Position numbers and translations under genes: made by a program. The notes under the pieces are model-generated. The model was not told the origin of the DNA and made no database searches. It saw nothing but the letters and a program-made list of their open reading frames with translations. This document shows positions 1 to 5,835 of a DNA stretch of 10,528 nucleotides, in pieces; the first letter of the stretch is position 1; every line of letters begins with the position of its first letter. Source of the DNA: Streptomyces sp. NRRL F-5630 (GTDB lineage: Bacteria > Actinomycetota > Actinomycetes > Streptomycetales > Streptomycetaceae); contig NZ_JOGO01000116.1 of NCBI RefSeq assembly GCF_000719475.1, positions 1 to 10,528 on the forward strand, written 5' to 3'.

Positions 1-99
1 CGGGACGGGCACCGGTGGGCGCTCCCCGCGGCACAGCTCGTCCGCCGACCACTGCACCGACTTCTCGACGGCTGCCGCTGCCCCTGCAACCGCTTCTAG
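1..99 (-). pseudogene. Unknown gene interrupted by IS, distal piece (runs off left edge)
   Basis: Read on the minus strand, 99 down to 1 is a stop-free frame of 33 codons (begins LEAVAGAAAAVEKSVQWSAD, ends PPVPVP). It is in exact register with the frame that starts at 1645 once the IS element and one CTAG copy are removed. Most third positions are G or C. The CTAG duplication falls in the CTA codon for Leu18 of the reconstructed protein. The family is not recognised. The Ala-rich start followed by charged residues suggests a soluble helical segment, but that is only an impression. The plus strand also has an open frame here that ends with TAG at 97-99, so strand choice rests on the reconstruction and the strong ribosome binding site at the other piece. 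Confidence 0.5.
96..99. repeat. Target-site duplication CTAG, left copy
   Basis: CTAG lies immediately outside the left inverted repeat and is repeated at 1591-1594 outside the right one. A 4-bp YTAR duplication is a known target preference in the IS5 family. CTAG is self-complementary, so direct and inverted copies look the same; what supports true duplication is that deleting one copy plus the element restores a reading frame. Confidence 0.8.
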
Positions 100-124
100 G
101 GCCTGTTGCGAAAGTGGATCAAGG
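100..124 (+). repeat. Left terminal inverted repeat of the IS5-family element
   Basis: These 25 bases are the exact reverse complement of 1566-1590. The match also covers the adjoining CTAG, and ends at position 125 (T) versus the complement of 1565 (G). The repeat lies 19 bp upstream of the transposase start. Confidence 0.88.
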
Positions 125-143
125 TCGTGGATGATCACGCGTC

Positions 144-1018
144 GTGGGGTGTGGAGATCTGACGGACGGCCAGTGGGCTCGACTTGAGCCGCTGCTGCCG
201 CTGGGAAAGAGGCCGGGGCGGCCGCCGACGTGGACACGGCGGCAGTTGATCGACGGCATACGGTGGCGGACCAGGACCGGTGCGCCGTGGCGGGACGTGC
301 CGGAGCGATACGGGCCGTGGGACCGGGTCTATGACTTGTTCCGACGCTGGCAGCGTGATGGCACCTGGAAGCGGATCTTCGAGTTGTTGCAGGCCGAGGC
401 TGACGCGAAGGGCCTGATCGCCTGGGATGTGAGTGTGGACTCCACTATCGCCCGGGCTCACCAGCATGCCGCCGGAGCTCGTAAAAAGGGGCGGAGCAGA
501 AGGAGCCTCCTGGCGGCGTCGACACCGAGCCCGACGACCACGGCCTGGGGCGCTCGCGAGGCGGGCTGACCACCAAGCTGCACCTGGCGGTCGAGCAGGG
601 GCAGAAGCCGTTGTCGCTGCTGGTCACCGCCGGGCAGCGGCACGACAGCCCGCAGTTCCGGCCGGTCCTGGAGGGCATCCGGGTGCCCCGCCTCGGCCCA
701 GGCCGGCCGCGCACCCGGCCAGACAAGGTCCGCGCTGACAAGGCGTACGGATCCCGCGCGAACCGCGAATACCTACGCAGACGCGGCATCCGCTGCACCA
801 TTCCGGAGAAGGCCGACCAGGTCCGCAACCGTAAGAAACACGGTTCCCGCGGCGGTCGGCCGCCGAAGTTCGACAAGGCCGACTACAAGGAGCGCCACGC
901 GGTGGAGTGCGGGATCAATCGCCTCAAACGCCACCGGGCTGTAGCCACCAGATACGACAAGCTCGCTGTCCGGTATGAGGCAACCGTGCTGGTTGCAGCG
1001 ATCAACGAGTGGCTGTGA
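144..1018 (+). CDS. IS5-family DDE transposase, two frames joined by a -1 shift
   Basis: Catalyses transposition of the surrounding element. The first frame runs from GTG 144; the second is entered at 491 and stops at TGA 1016-1018. Joined by a -1 slip at 485-491 they give 291 residues. The N-terminal part has the family's [14 protein letters not shown] and [20 protein letters not shown] segments. The catalytic triad is visible as D99 (WDVSVDS), D199 (RADKAYGS) and E255, with the complete IS5-type signature Y248-x2-R251-x3-E255-x6-K262. The C-terminus ([15 protein letters not shown]) is intact. Without the slip, frame one ends at 569 and lacks the second Asp and the Glu. GTG 144 was chosen because TGA at 132-134 closes the frame upstream; no clear ribosome binding site is present. 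Confidence 0.85.
485..491 (+). other. Candidate programmed -1 frameshift site (A AAG GGG)
   Basis: Frame-zero codons are AAG 486-488 and GGG 489-491. Slipping back one base re-pairs them as AAA and GGG, after which reading resumes at GCG 491-493 and gives [13 protein letters not shown], the expected continuation of this transposase. The site lies in a run of five A followed by four G. A fixed one-base indel or a sequencing error in the homopolymer would look the same. Confidence 0.55.
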
Positions 1019-1022
1019 CCAC

Positions 1023-1523
1023 TCACACGGCACGCTCCATGCACACCAGTTGATCCCGCTCGTCCCATGATTCGGCGACGGTGAAGCCGAGCCGCTCGTA
1101 CAGGGCGATGGCGCCTGCCCGCCACTTCCACACCGACAGCCGTACCGTGCTGACGCCACTTTCTGCAGAATGCGCAAGTGCGGCGCTGACCAGGCCGGAC
1201 GCGATGCCCTGGCTCCTGAACGCCGGGTCTGTCCAGAGCCTCTTGACCTCTGACCGCCCGCCGATGGGGGCGGTCACCACCAGGCAGCCCACGGCGGTGT
1301 CCCCGCTGAGTGCCACCAGCACGACAGCGTCCGCGAAGACGGTCCCCGGGTCCAGGATTTCTGCCCGGTAGCGGTCCGGCAGCCCCTCCACATCGGCGAC
1401 GGCCTCGCCCTTCTCGGCCTCCGTCCGTAGATGGTAGCTCGCCAACAACTCGGCCAGCCCGGCCTCCATAGAAGGGCCCTGACCTGGCCAGCGGACGATG
1501 ACAACCTCGCGTTGATCAGTCAC
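1023..1523 (-). CDS. GNAT-family N-acetyltransferase (IS passenger gene)
   Basis: Transfers an acetyl group from acetyl-CoA to an unidentified amine, in the cytoplasm. From GTG 1523 the protein has 166 residues (starts VTDQREVVIVRW). It has a typical GNAT core: a strand GCLVVTAP (about 79-86), then VKRLWTDPAFRSQGIASGLV (about 93-112) with the acetyl-CoA loop R103-x-Q105-G106-x-A108, and the C-terminal ALYERLGFTV (about 140-149) of motif B. The start is uncertain. The frame is open far upstream through the IS end, GTG 1523 is the first start codon that fits the family's size, and its upstream ATGCTGGC is only a weak ribosome binding site. The gene lies wholly inside the IS repeats and its stop is 4 bp from the transposase stop. 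Its substrate (antibiotic, toxin, peptide or polyamine) cannot be deduced. Confidence 0.85.
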   Translation of the reverse strand: MTDQREVVIVRWPGQGPSMEAGLAELLASYHLRTEAEKGEAVADVEGLPDRYRAEILDPGTVFADAVVLVALSGDTAVGCLVVTAPIGGRSEVKRLWTDPAFRSQGIASGLVSAALAHSAESGVSTVRLSVWKWRAGAIALYERLGFTVAESWDERDQLVCMERAV

Positions 1524-1565
1524 GACGCCAGCATCACACGACCCATACCGGACACCAAGCGAGAC

Positions 1566-1590
1566 CCTTGATCCACTTTCGCAACAGGCC
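1566..1590 (-). repeat. Right terminal inverted repeat of the IS5-family element
   Basis: Exact reverse complement of 100-124. Only about 42 bp separate it from the proposed acetyltransferase start at 1523, so any promoter for that gene must overlap this IS end or lie outside the element. No convincing -10/-35 pair was found. Confidence 0.88.
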
Positions 1591-1594
1591 CTAG
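1591..1594. repeat. Target-site duplication CTAG, right copy
   Basis: Matches 96-99. In the minus-strand gene the first three bases read on that strand (1594-1592) form codon 18, CTA, directly after the 17 codons at 1645-1595. Confidence 0.8.
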
Positions 1595-1645
1595 GTCGAA
1601 GGTCCGGGTGTTCGGCGGCGTCTGGAAGAACGACCATGGCCACAT
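1595..1645 (-). pseudogene. Unknown gene interrupted by IS, 5' piece (start codon and first 17 codons)
   Basis: Minus-strand ATG at 1645-1643 is followed by 17 codons (MWPWSFFQTPPNTRTFD) up to the CTAG duplication. The frame resumes in register at 99 and continues to the window edge. A very strong ribosome binding site lies 5 bp upstream. The joined N-terminus is at least 50 residues. No family is recognised. The IS splits it after codon 18, so it is expected to be inactive. Its start overlaps head to head with the PNPOx-fold gene on the plus strand through a CATG at 1643-1646, so its promoter would have to lie inside that gene, or a past rearrangement removed it. Confidence 0.5.
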
Positions 1646-2081
1646 GACGTCTCCTCCCTTTGATATTGATGTCTTCCTCGGTCAGCCGCTCACTGCGCGC
1701 ATTGCTACCGATGGACCGAGTGTGCGGCCTGTGTGGTTTCTGTGGGAGGAGGGGGCCTTCTGGGTTCTGACCGGGCCGTGGGCCAAGCTGTTTCACCGGG
1801 TGAGCGCGGAAGCACAAATCGCTCTTATCGTGGATGTGTGTGACGTCGCTACGGGGCTTGTCCGCCAGGTCATCGCCCGTGGTCGGGCTGAACTTGTCCC
1901 CTTCGACGTCCCGCGTGGGCGCCGCAAGTTGGTCCGCTATCTGGGCACGGATGAGTCCCGCTGGGATTCACGCTTCGTCCGCTACCTGCATGATGATCCT
2001 GCTCAGCGCGGCACGATGTGGCTGCGGCTGACCCCTTCGTCCCTGACAGCCCACGACTTGAGCTGTACGGTTGCTCGCTGA
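1644..2081 (+). CDS. Pyridoxamine 5'-phosphate oxidase-fold (PNPOx-like) flavin-binding protein
   Basis: A 145-residue protein from ATG 1644, a normal size for the small split-barrel PNPOx/F420-type family, which binds FMN or F420 and reduces or sequesters small molecules. Supporting segments are FLGQPLTARIAT (about 9-20), the strand pair VRPVWFLWEEGAFWVLTG (about 25-42), then PWAKLFHRV and a C-terminal RGTMWLRLTPSSLTAHDL. The true start is unsure: in-frame GTG 1608 has GAAGG at 1598-1602 as a better ribosome binding site, but that stretch also encodes the opposing minus-strand gene, and family similarity begins near 1656. Codons end in T or A far more often than in neighbouring genes (TTT, GAT, ATT, GCT), suggesting a different origin. 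Substrate unknown. Confidence 0.75.
   Translation: MTSPPFDIDVFLGQPLTARIATDGPSVRPVWFLWEEGAFWVLTGPWAKLFHRVSAEAQIALIVDVCDVATGLVRQVIARGRAELVPFDVPRGRRKLVRYLGTDESRWDSRFVRYLHDDPAQRGTMWLRLTPSSLTAHDLSCTVAR
1651..1658 (-). promoter_or_regulatory. Strong ribosome binding site for the interrupted minus-strand gene
   Basis: The minus strand reads GGGAGGAG, 5 bases before ATG at 1645-1643. This near-consensus Shine-Dalgarno is the main reason for placing a start there and for reading the left-edge fragment on the minus strand. Confidence 0.5.
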
Positions 2082-2094
2082 ACTTGTGCTCTGT

Positions 2095-2325
2095 CTACCA
2101 GGATCTTCCGGGCTTGCCTATGGCCTTGAGGGTCTCGGGGCGTTTAGCTGTTTTTCCGACGTCGTAGCGGGGTGCCCGGTGTTTGTTCTTGGAGCCGGGT
2201 GGCCGTCCGGGGCCGGTGCCTCGGGGTTGGGGAACACGGGCCGGGCAGGCGAGGGGGGCGCGGATGTTCCTGAACCCCCGGCGGACCCGGGCCGGGGTGA
2301 GCCGGTCGCTCTCCAGCCGTTCACC
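2095..2325 (-). pseudogene. C-terminal remnant of an actinobacterial DDE transposase
   Basis: On the minus strand an open stretch of 76 codons ends at TAG 2097-2095 and is closed upstream by TGA 2328-2326. It encodes RLTPARVRRGF, then the low-complexity tail GTGPGRPPGSKNKHRAPRYD and VGKTAKRPETLKAIGKPG. This RLTPARVRRGF...PGRPxGSKN tail is one I recognise as the C-terminus of a roughly 400-450-residue transposase common in Streptomyces. The catalytic core and N-terminus are absent, so this is a dead fragment, probably left by a deletion joining two IS-rich segments. There is no sign of its own start codon or terminal repeat. Confidence 0.65.
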
Positions 2326-2431
2326 TCAACTACTCTGCGTGTCATGACTTTTGACAATGAGTGGCTGGCTCAGGACTTGATCGCTCGGACGGAACGGGCG
2401 GTCGAATCCGTCGCCCACCTCGCGGTAGACA

Positions 2432-2473
2432 GTCAAATCAAGCCGCATAACCCGTGTCCAGGAACCGGGGTCA
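2432..2473 (-). mobile_element. Possible end of a lost IS3-type element
   Basis: The minus strand from 2473 begins TGACCCCGGTTCCTGGACAC, resembling the terminal inverted repeats of many IS3-family elements (TGACCCC...CTGGACAC). It abuts the exact point where recognisable aldehyde dehydrogenase coding begins at about 2474. No second end and no transposase for it are present in the window. Local base composition is lower in GC than the flanks. This reading rests on resemblance alone. Confidence 0.3.
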
Positions 2474-3377
2474 AGGCCCCTCGCTGAGCCTGCTGCGCCT
2501 GGCAGGACTCATCCGTGAGCACACCGACCTGCCTGACGGCGTCCTCAACGTCGTCACCGGCCCCGGCCAGAGCACCGGTGAGGCCCTGATCACTCACCCG
2601 GACGTCAACAAGATCAGCTTCACCGGGTCCACCGCCGTCGGCAAGCACGTCCTGGCGTCCTCCGCCCGTGACCTCAAGCGCGTCACCCTTGAGCTGGGCG
2701 GCAAGTCACCCTTCATCGTCTTCGAGGACGCCGATCTGGAGGCCGCCGCGTTCTCCGCCGCGCTGGGCTTCTGCGCGGGCAGTGGCCAGGGATGCGTGGC
2801 CGGCACGCGCGTCCTGGTGCAGGAATCCATCCGCGACGAGTTCACCCGCCTGCTCACCGAGAACATGGCCCGGTTCCCCTTGGGCGATCCCTTCGACCCG
2901 CAGGCCGTGATGGGTCCCCTGGCCTCCCGCGGCCACTACGAGAAGGTCACCAGCTACCTCGACCTCGCCCGCCAGGCCGGCGGGAAGATCATCGGTGACA
3001 CCCGCGAGGAGTCCGACGATCTGTTCGTGGGCCCCACACTGGTCACTGGCCTGGACAACACCTCACGCGTCGCCCAGGAAGAGATCTTCGGTCCTATCGC
3101 CGTACTGCTGCCGTTCCACGACGTCGAAGAGGCGGTGCACATCGCCAACGACAGTATCTACGGCCTGGCCGCCACCGTTTTCACCAGGGACCTCAGTCGC
3201 GCCCACACCATGGCCGACCGCCTCCAAGCCGGAACCGTGTGGGTCAACACCGTCAACCAGATGAGCAGCGGACCGCTTCCCTTCGGCGGGTTCAAGCAGT
3301 CCGGCATCGGCAGGGAGCACGGAACCGACGTCATCGACGCCTACACCGAGACCAAAGCCGTCGTCGTCAACCTCTGA
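2474..3377 (+). pseudogene. Aldehyde dehydrogenase, N-terminally truncated
   Basis: About 300 C-terminal residues of an NAD(P)-dependent aldehyde dehydrogenase (ALDH superfamily, usually about 480). Visible are the SFTGSTAVGK cofactor segment, the general-base Glu in TLELGGKSP (codon 2691-2693), the nucleophile Cys in GSGQGCVAGTRV (codon 2793-2795), EEIFGPI, and the C-terminal PFGGFKQSGIGREHG. Missing is everything before SLLRLAGLIREH: about 180 residues, including the PWN oxyanion Asn and the conserved Lys of the cofactor site. The break coincides with a possible IS end. A frame-preserving GTG at 2454 could start a 307-residue product, but without the N-terminal cofactor-binding half an active enzyme is unlikely. 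Similarity is to the betaine-aldehyde-type branch, not to the intact ALDH at 7200. Confidence 0.8.
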
Positions 3378-3443
3378 GCCCGCCACCGCGCCCGGCCCCC
3401 CTTGGCGCCCCGCCCGCGAAGCAGCGCCACGGCGTTCCAGCCC

Positions 3444-3470
3444 GCGGCCGCCCCCGGCGGGGGCGGCCGC
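3444..3470 (+). terminator. Strong GC hairpin, probable terminator after the ALDH remnant
   Basis: Perfect 12-bp inverted repeat: GCGGCCGCCCCC (3444-3455), loop GGC, then GGGGGCGGCCGC (3459-3470). It lies 66 bp after the ALDH stop codon. There is no U-tract, which is common for actinobacterial hairpin terminators. It could act in both directions. Confidence 0.6.
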
Positions 3471-3489
3471 CGTCGTCGGCTCCTGCGGC

Positions 3490-3690
3490 TGCGACGGCGG
3501 CAAACTCATCAATGACCGCAAGCGGCACATCGTGCCCACACGTTCGGCCCGCTGCTGGGCACGATGATCACCGCCGCGGACACCCACGAATTTTCTGCCG
3601 CGGACGGCTGGAGCCGCACCGCCGACCATACGGCTCCACCACGAGCCCTCTGGGCGAGGACCGTCGAAGGAGGCAGCTCCCGGCATCCCC
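3490..3690 (+). pseudogene. Degenerate IS5-type transposase fragment
   Basis: Two pieces of one transposase are visible in different frames. From 3490, CDGGKLINDRKRHIV matches the conserved GKKxxGRKRHIVVDT region of IS5-family transposases. After a one-base loss near 3535 the frame changes and continues FGPLLGTMITAADTHE then AADGW...ADHTAPPRALW, up to about 3690, where it fades. Both ends of the gene and the expected Asp downstream (WADGGY) are lost. No terminal repeats were found. This is one of several IS scars in the window. Confidence 0.6.
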
Positions 3691-3976
3691 TCTCATGCCC
3701 AGAGGGCGTCCCCCGCGCACGATCCGCCGTCGAAGCTTCCCTCCTGCTCACTCCTGCGGCCGGGGCGGAGTCGGCCAAACGGCGCCCCGACGGCTGCGAG
3801 GATTCCAGCGGGACGCCGAAGGGCAGGCCGCCGGTCAGGTACAGCGGTGGGGCGATGGAGGCCGGAAACGTGGGCTGCGGCAAGGCAGTGCGCGGGTGAA
3901 CCGTTCCCGACCAGGACGGTAGCTTCCTGCTGCCCGCCCGGCGAAGAGGGAGGAAGTGGCCGGCGGGAGATGGGTG
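3691..3976. other. Intergenic stretch without supported gene
   Basis: Open frames exist on both strands, as expected at this GC content, but none shows a recognisable domain, a good ribosome binding site or a consistent codon pattern. It contains a 6-bp inverted repeat CCCTCT/AGAGGG (3688-3693 and 3701-3706, loop 7) and a weak CTTCCT/AGGAAG pair (3923-3928 and 3951-3956) just downstream of the minus-strand SDR gene. Neither is convincing as a terminator. Confidence 0.4.
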
Positions 3977-4738
3977 TCAGCCTTGGCGGCTGGGGAGCAT
4001 GGCCAGGGCCTGGGAGCGCTGTGCGACGAGGTCGTCGTAGGTGCCCTCGCGCTCGGCCCATCGGTGCATAAGGACACCCTCCACAAGGATTTCGCGGGGA
4101 GTGGGCTCCTGCGTAAGCAGGTGCATGACCTCCGTGGCGAAGTCCGCGAGCGGCAGCGCGTGCGGGTTCACCTGCTCCTGGCCTGCGGTGGCGACAGCCG
4201 GAGGAACGAGCTCGACGACGCCGACGCCAGTGCCATCGAGCTGTGCGCGCAGTGCCTCGGAGTAGGCGTGCACCGCGGCCTTGGAGGCGGCGTAGCTGGG
4301 CATCGGCGGGAACGGCAGGAAAGCGATGCCGGAGGTGACGGTGATGAAGGTGCCGGCGCCCTGCCCGACCAGGTGAGGGGTGAAGGCGTCGATGACCCGG
4401 ATGGTGCCGAGCAGGTTGGTGTCGATCGTCGTCTTTACCGTCTCGAAGTGCGCCAGGTCGTGCAAGTCCTCCAGGACCATGACCCCCGACATCGTCACCA
4501 CGGTGTCCAACTCGGGGTACCGGGCGAGCACGGCATCACGAAAAGACCCAACGGAGTCACTGTCCGTGACGTCGATGGCGAATGTGCCGAACCCCTCCCT
4601 AGCAAGCTCCGACAACGCCTCCTGATTGCGGCCGCCAACGGCCACAGCGCTGCCCGCCGCGGCGAACCGCCGTGCCAGCTCTCGCCCGATGCCTGAGGTT
4701 CCGCCGACAATGGCGACGGTGCGGTTGGAGAGATCCAT
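3977..4738 (-). CDS. Short-chain dehydrogenase/reductase (SDR), classical type
   Basis: A 253-residue NAD(P)-dependent oxidoreductase, the usual length for classical SDRs; cytoplasmic. The N-terminal Rossmann motif is G12-G13-T14-S15-G16-I17-G18, followed by GGR at 35-37, which often favours NADP. The catalytic set is N108 (TNLLG), S136 (TVTSGIAF), Y149 and K153 (SYAASKAAVHAY). The usual NNAG at the end of strand 4 is replaced by TMSGV (82-86), as in DltE-like SDRs. The start is clear: AAGGGAAG precedes ATG 4738-4736 by 5-6 bases. It diverges from an MmyB-type regulator, a pairing common in Streptomyces where the regulator controls the reductase. Substrate unknown. Confidence 0.9.
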   Translation of the reverse strand: MDLSNRTVAIVGGTSGIGRELARRFAAAGSAVAVGGRNQEALSELAREGFGTFAIDVTDSDSVGSFRDAVLARYPELDTVVTMSGVMVLEDLHDLAHFETVKTTIDTNLLGTIRVIDAFTPHLVGQGAGTFITVTSGIAFLPFPPMPSYAASKAAVHAYSEALRAQLDGTGVGVVELVPPAVATAGQEQVNPHALPLADFATEVMHLLTQEPTPREILVEGVLMHRWAEREGTYDDLVAQRSQALAMLPSRQG

Positions 4739-4927
4739 GAAATCTTCCCTTCAGTCCAGGGCGCCGCCGGCGTTCAGACCCGCGGCACAGACAGTGATGC
4801 CCTCTGTCTCTCGCAAAACAGTGCTCTCACAGTCTTGGCGGCAGCGGTCGGATGTGGCAGTGCCCCACTCTTCCCTGGTCCTGCTGGGACCCCCTCTGGG
4901 ACACGCGCACCGCATTACGGTGTTGGT
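4739..4927. promoter_or_regulatory. Shared divergent promoter region, SDR / MmyB-type regulator
   Basis: This 189-bp region must hold both promoters. Next to the regulator start is an inverted repeat CACCG-CATTA-CGGTG (4908-4922), ending 5 bp before ATG 4928, well placed for autorepression. A second weak pair CTGT/ACAG spans 4804-4821. No confident -10/-35 hexamers were found. The regulator lacks a Shine-Dalgarno, so its message may be leaderless or weakly translated. Confidence 0.45.
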
Positions 4928-5800
4928 ATGAAGGACGAGGCTCCCGGCAACCAACTCGGCACCTACCTCCGGGCCCGGCGCGAGCTGGTCTCCCCGGAGC
5001 AGGCGGGAATCCCGCCTGGCAGCAACCGGCGTGTGCCCGGGCTGCGCCGCGAGGAAGTCGCACTGCTCGCCGGGATCAGCCCCGACTACTACCTGCGCCT
5101 GGAACGAGGCCGTGACAAGAACCCCTCACCGCAAGTCCTCGAATCGCTTGCGCGGGTCCTCAACCTCGACGACGTCGAACGGACGTATCTGCTCGGCCTC
5201 ACAGCAGCACGCCCCAGGGCGCCTCGCCGCCAGCGGCCCGAGCACGTGCCGGCGCGGGTGCACGAACTGCTCGCCCACCTTCAGATCCCCGCGTTCGTCG
5301 AAGGGCGCGCATTCGATGTCCTGGCCTCCAACCCCATGGCCGTCGCGCTCTCGCCCCGCCTGCGGCCCGGCCAGAACCGGCTGCGTTCCCTCCTCCTCGA
5401 CCCTGAGGAGCAGGCCTTCCACCAGGACTGGACGAAAGCCACCGCCGACTTCGTCGCCACCCTTCGCATCACCATCGGGGACGACACCGACAACCCCCGG
5501 TTTGTCGAACTCGTCGGAGAACTCGCACTGTCCAGCCAGCGATTTCGCACCTTGTGGGCCCGCCACGACGTTCGCCGTCTCGACGGCGGGACTGCCACCG
5601 TCCACCACCCCGTCGTCGGCGAACTGCGTCTCCACCGCGACAAACTCCCCATCGACGATGTTCTCCTCGTCGTCTACTACCCCGACAAGAACAGCGACAG
5701 CGACGAGAAACTGCGGCTCCTCGCCGCACTCTCACCCACCGACTCCGACAGCACAGGGCGCGGCAAGCCCACGGACACCCCACACCCACGAACCCGTTGA
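4928..5800 (+). CDS. XRE-family regulator with MmyB-like ligand-binding domain
   Basis: A 290-residue cytoplasmic DNA-binding regulator. The N-terminal XRE helix-turn-helix covers about residues 8-90 (LGTYLRARRELVSPEQ, RRVPGLRREEVALLAGIS, DYYLRLERGRD). A MmyB-type PAS-like ligand-binding domain follows at about 105-270 (FDVLASNPMAVALSP, DPEEQAFHQDWTKAT, FRTLWARHDVRR, HHPVVGELRLHRDKLPI, LLVVYYP). ATG 4928 was chosen because the helix-turn-helix begins right after it; the frame is open further upstream to 4835 but has no domain there. Members of this family often control a divergent SDR gene, which is exactly the neighbour here. The Ser/Asp/Pro-rich tail (about 270-290) is probably disordered. 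The ligand is unknown. Confidence 0.9.
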   Translation: MKDEAPGNQLGTYLRARRELVSPEQAGIPPGSNRRVPGLRREEVALLAGISPDYYLRLERGRDKNPSPQVLESLARVLNLDDVERTYLLGLTAARPRAPRRQRPEHVPARVHELLAHLQIPAFVEGRAFDVLASNPMAVALSPRLRPGQNRLRSLLLDPEEQAFHQDWTKATADFVATLRITIGDDTDNPRFVELVGELALSSQRFRTLWARHDVRRLDGGTATVHHPVVGELRLHRDKLPIDDVLLVVYYPDKNSDSDEKLRLLAALSPTDSDSTGRGKPTDTPHPRTR

Positions 5801-5835
5801 CGAACCCGCGCCGTCGCGCGCACCTCGCGTATCGT

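Larger units (their letters stand above)
100..1590 (+). mobile_element. IS5-family insertion sequence with a passenger acetyltransferase gene
   Basis: The element is 1491 bp. Its ends are perfect 25-bp inverted repeats at 100-124 and 1566-1590 (outer end GGCCTGTTGCGAAAGTGG), flanked by CTAG at 96-99 and 1591-1594. Inside are a DDE transposase (144-1018, plus strand) and, tail to tail with it, a GNAT acetyltransferase (1023-1523, minus strand). Single-gene IS5-family elements of this kind are usually about 0.9-1.2 kb, so the extra length is the cargo. Identical repeats, an intact duplication and a full-length transposase point to a fairly recent, possibly still active insertion. It disrupts a minus-strand gene that starts at 1645. 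Confidence 0.88.

Noticed and set aside
1..99. Plus-strand frame ending at TAG 97-99 (ends LLDGCRCPCNRF)
   Set aside because: Open and G/C-biased, but the minus-strand reading is preferred because it rejoins in register across the IS to a start codon with a strong ribosome binding site. Not fully excluded.
1524..1817. Upstream extension of the acetyltransferase frame to 1817
   Set aside because: It would run through the IS inverted repeat and antisense to the PNPOx-like gene and has no GNAT-like sequence; the open frame is a by-product of high GC.
2454..2473. GTG 2454 as the true start of a short functional ALDH
   Set aside because: Its first codons fall in the putative IS end. The product would lack the N-terminal cofactor-binding half and the oxyanion Asn, so a truncated pseudogene is more likely.
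2071..2487. 138-codon plus-strand frame between the PNPOx-like gene and the ALDH remnant
   Set aside because: Its first half is antisense to the transposase C-terminus at 2095-2325 and the rest lies over the putative IS end. No domain. A short sub-frame from ATG 2344 (MTFDNEWLAQDL...) has no ribosome binding site.
3688..3706. Small inverted repeat CCCTCT/AGAGGG as a terminator
   Set aside because: Only six pairs with a 7-base loop, not next to any intact gene end; likely chance.
3956..4696. 246-codon plus-strand frame opposite the SDR gene
   Set aside because: Antisense shadow of the SDR, which has full cofactor and catalytic motifs and a good ribosome binding site.
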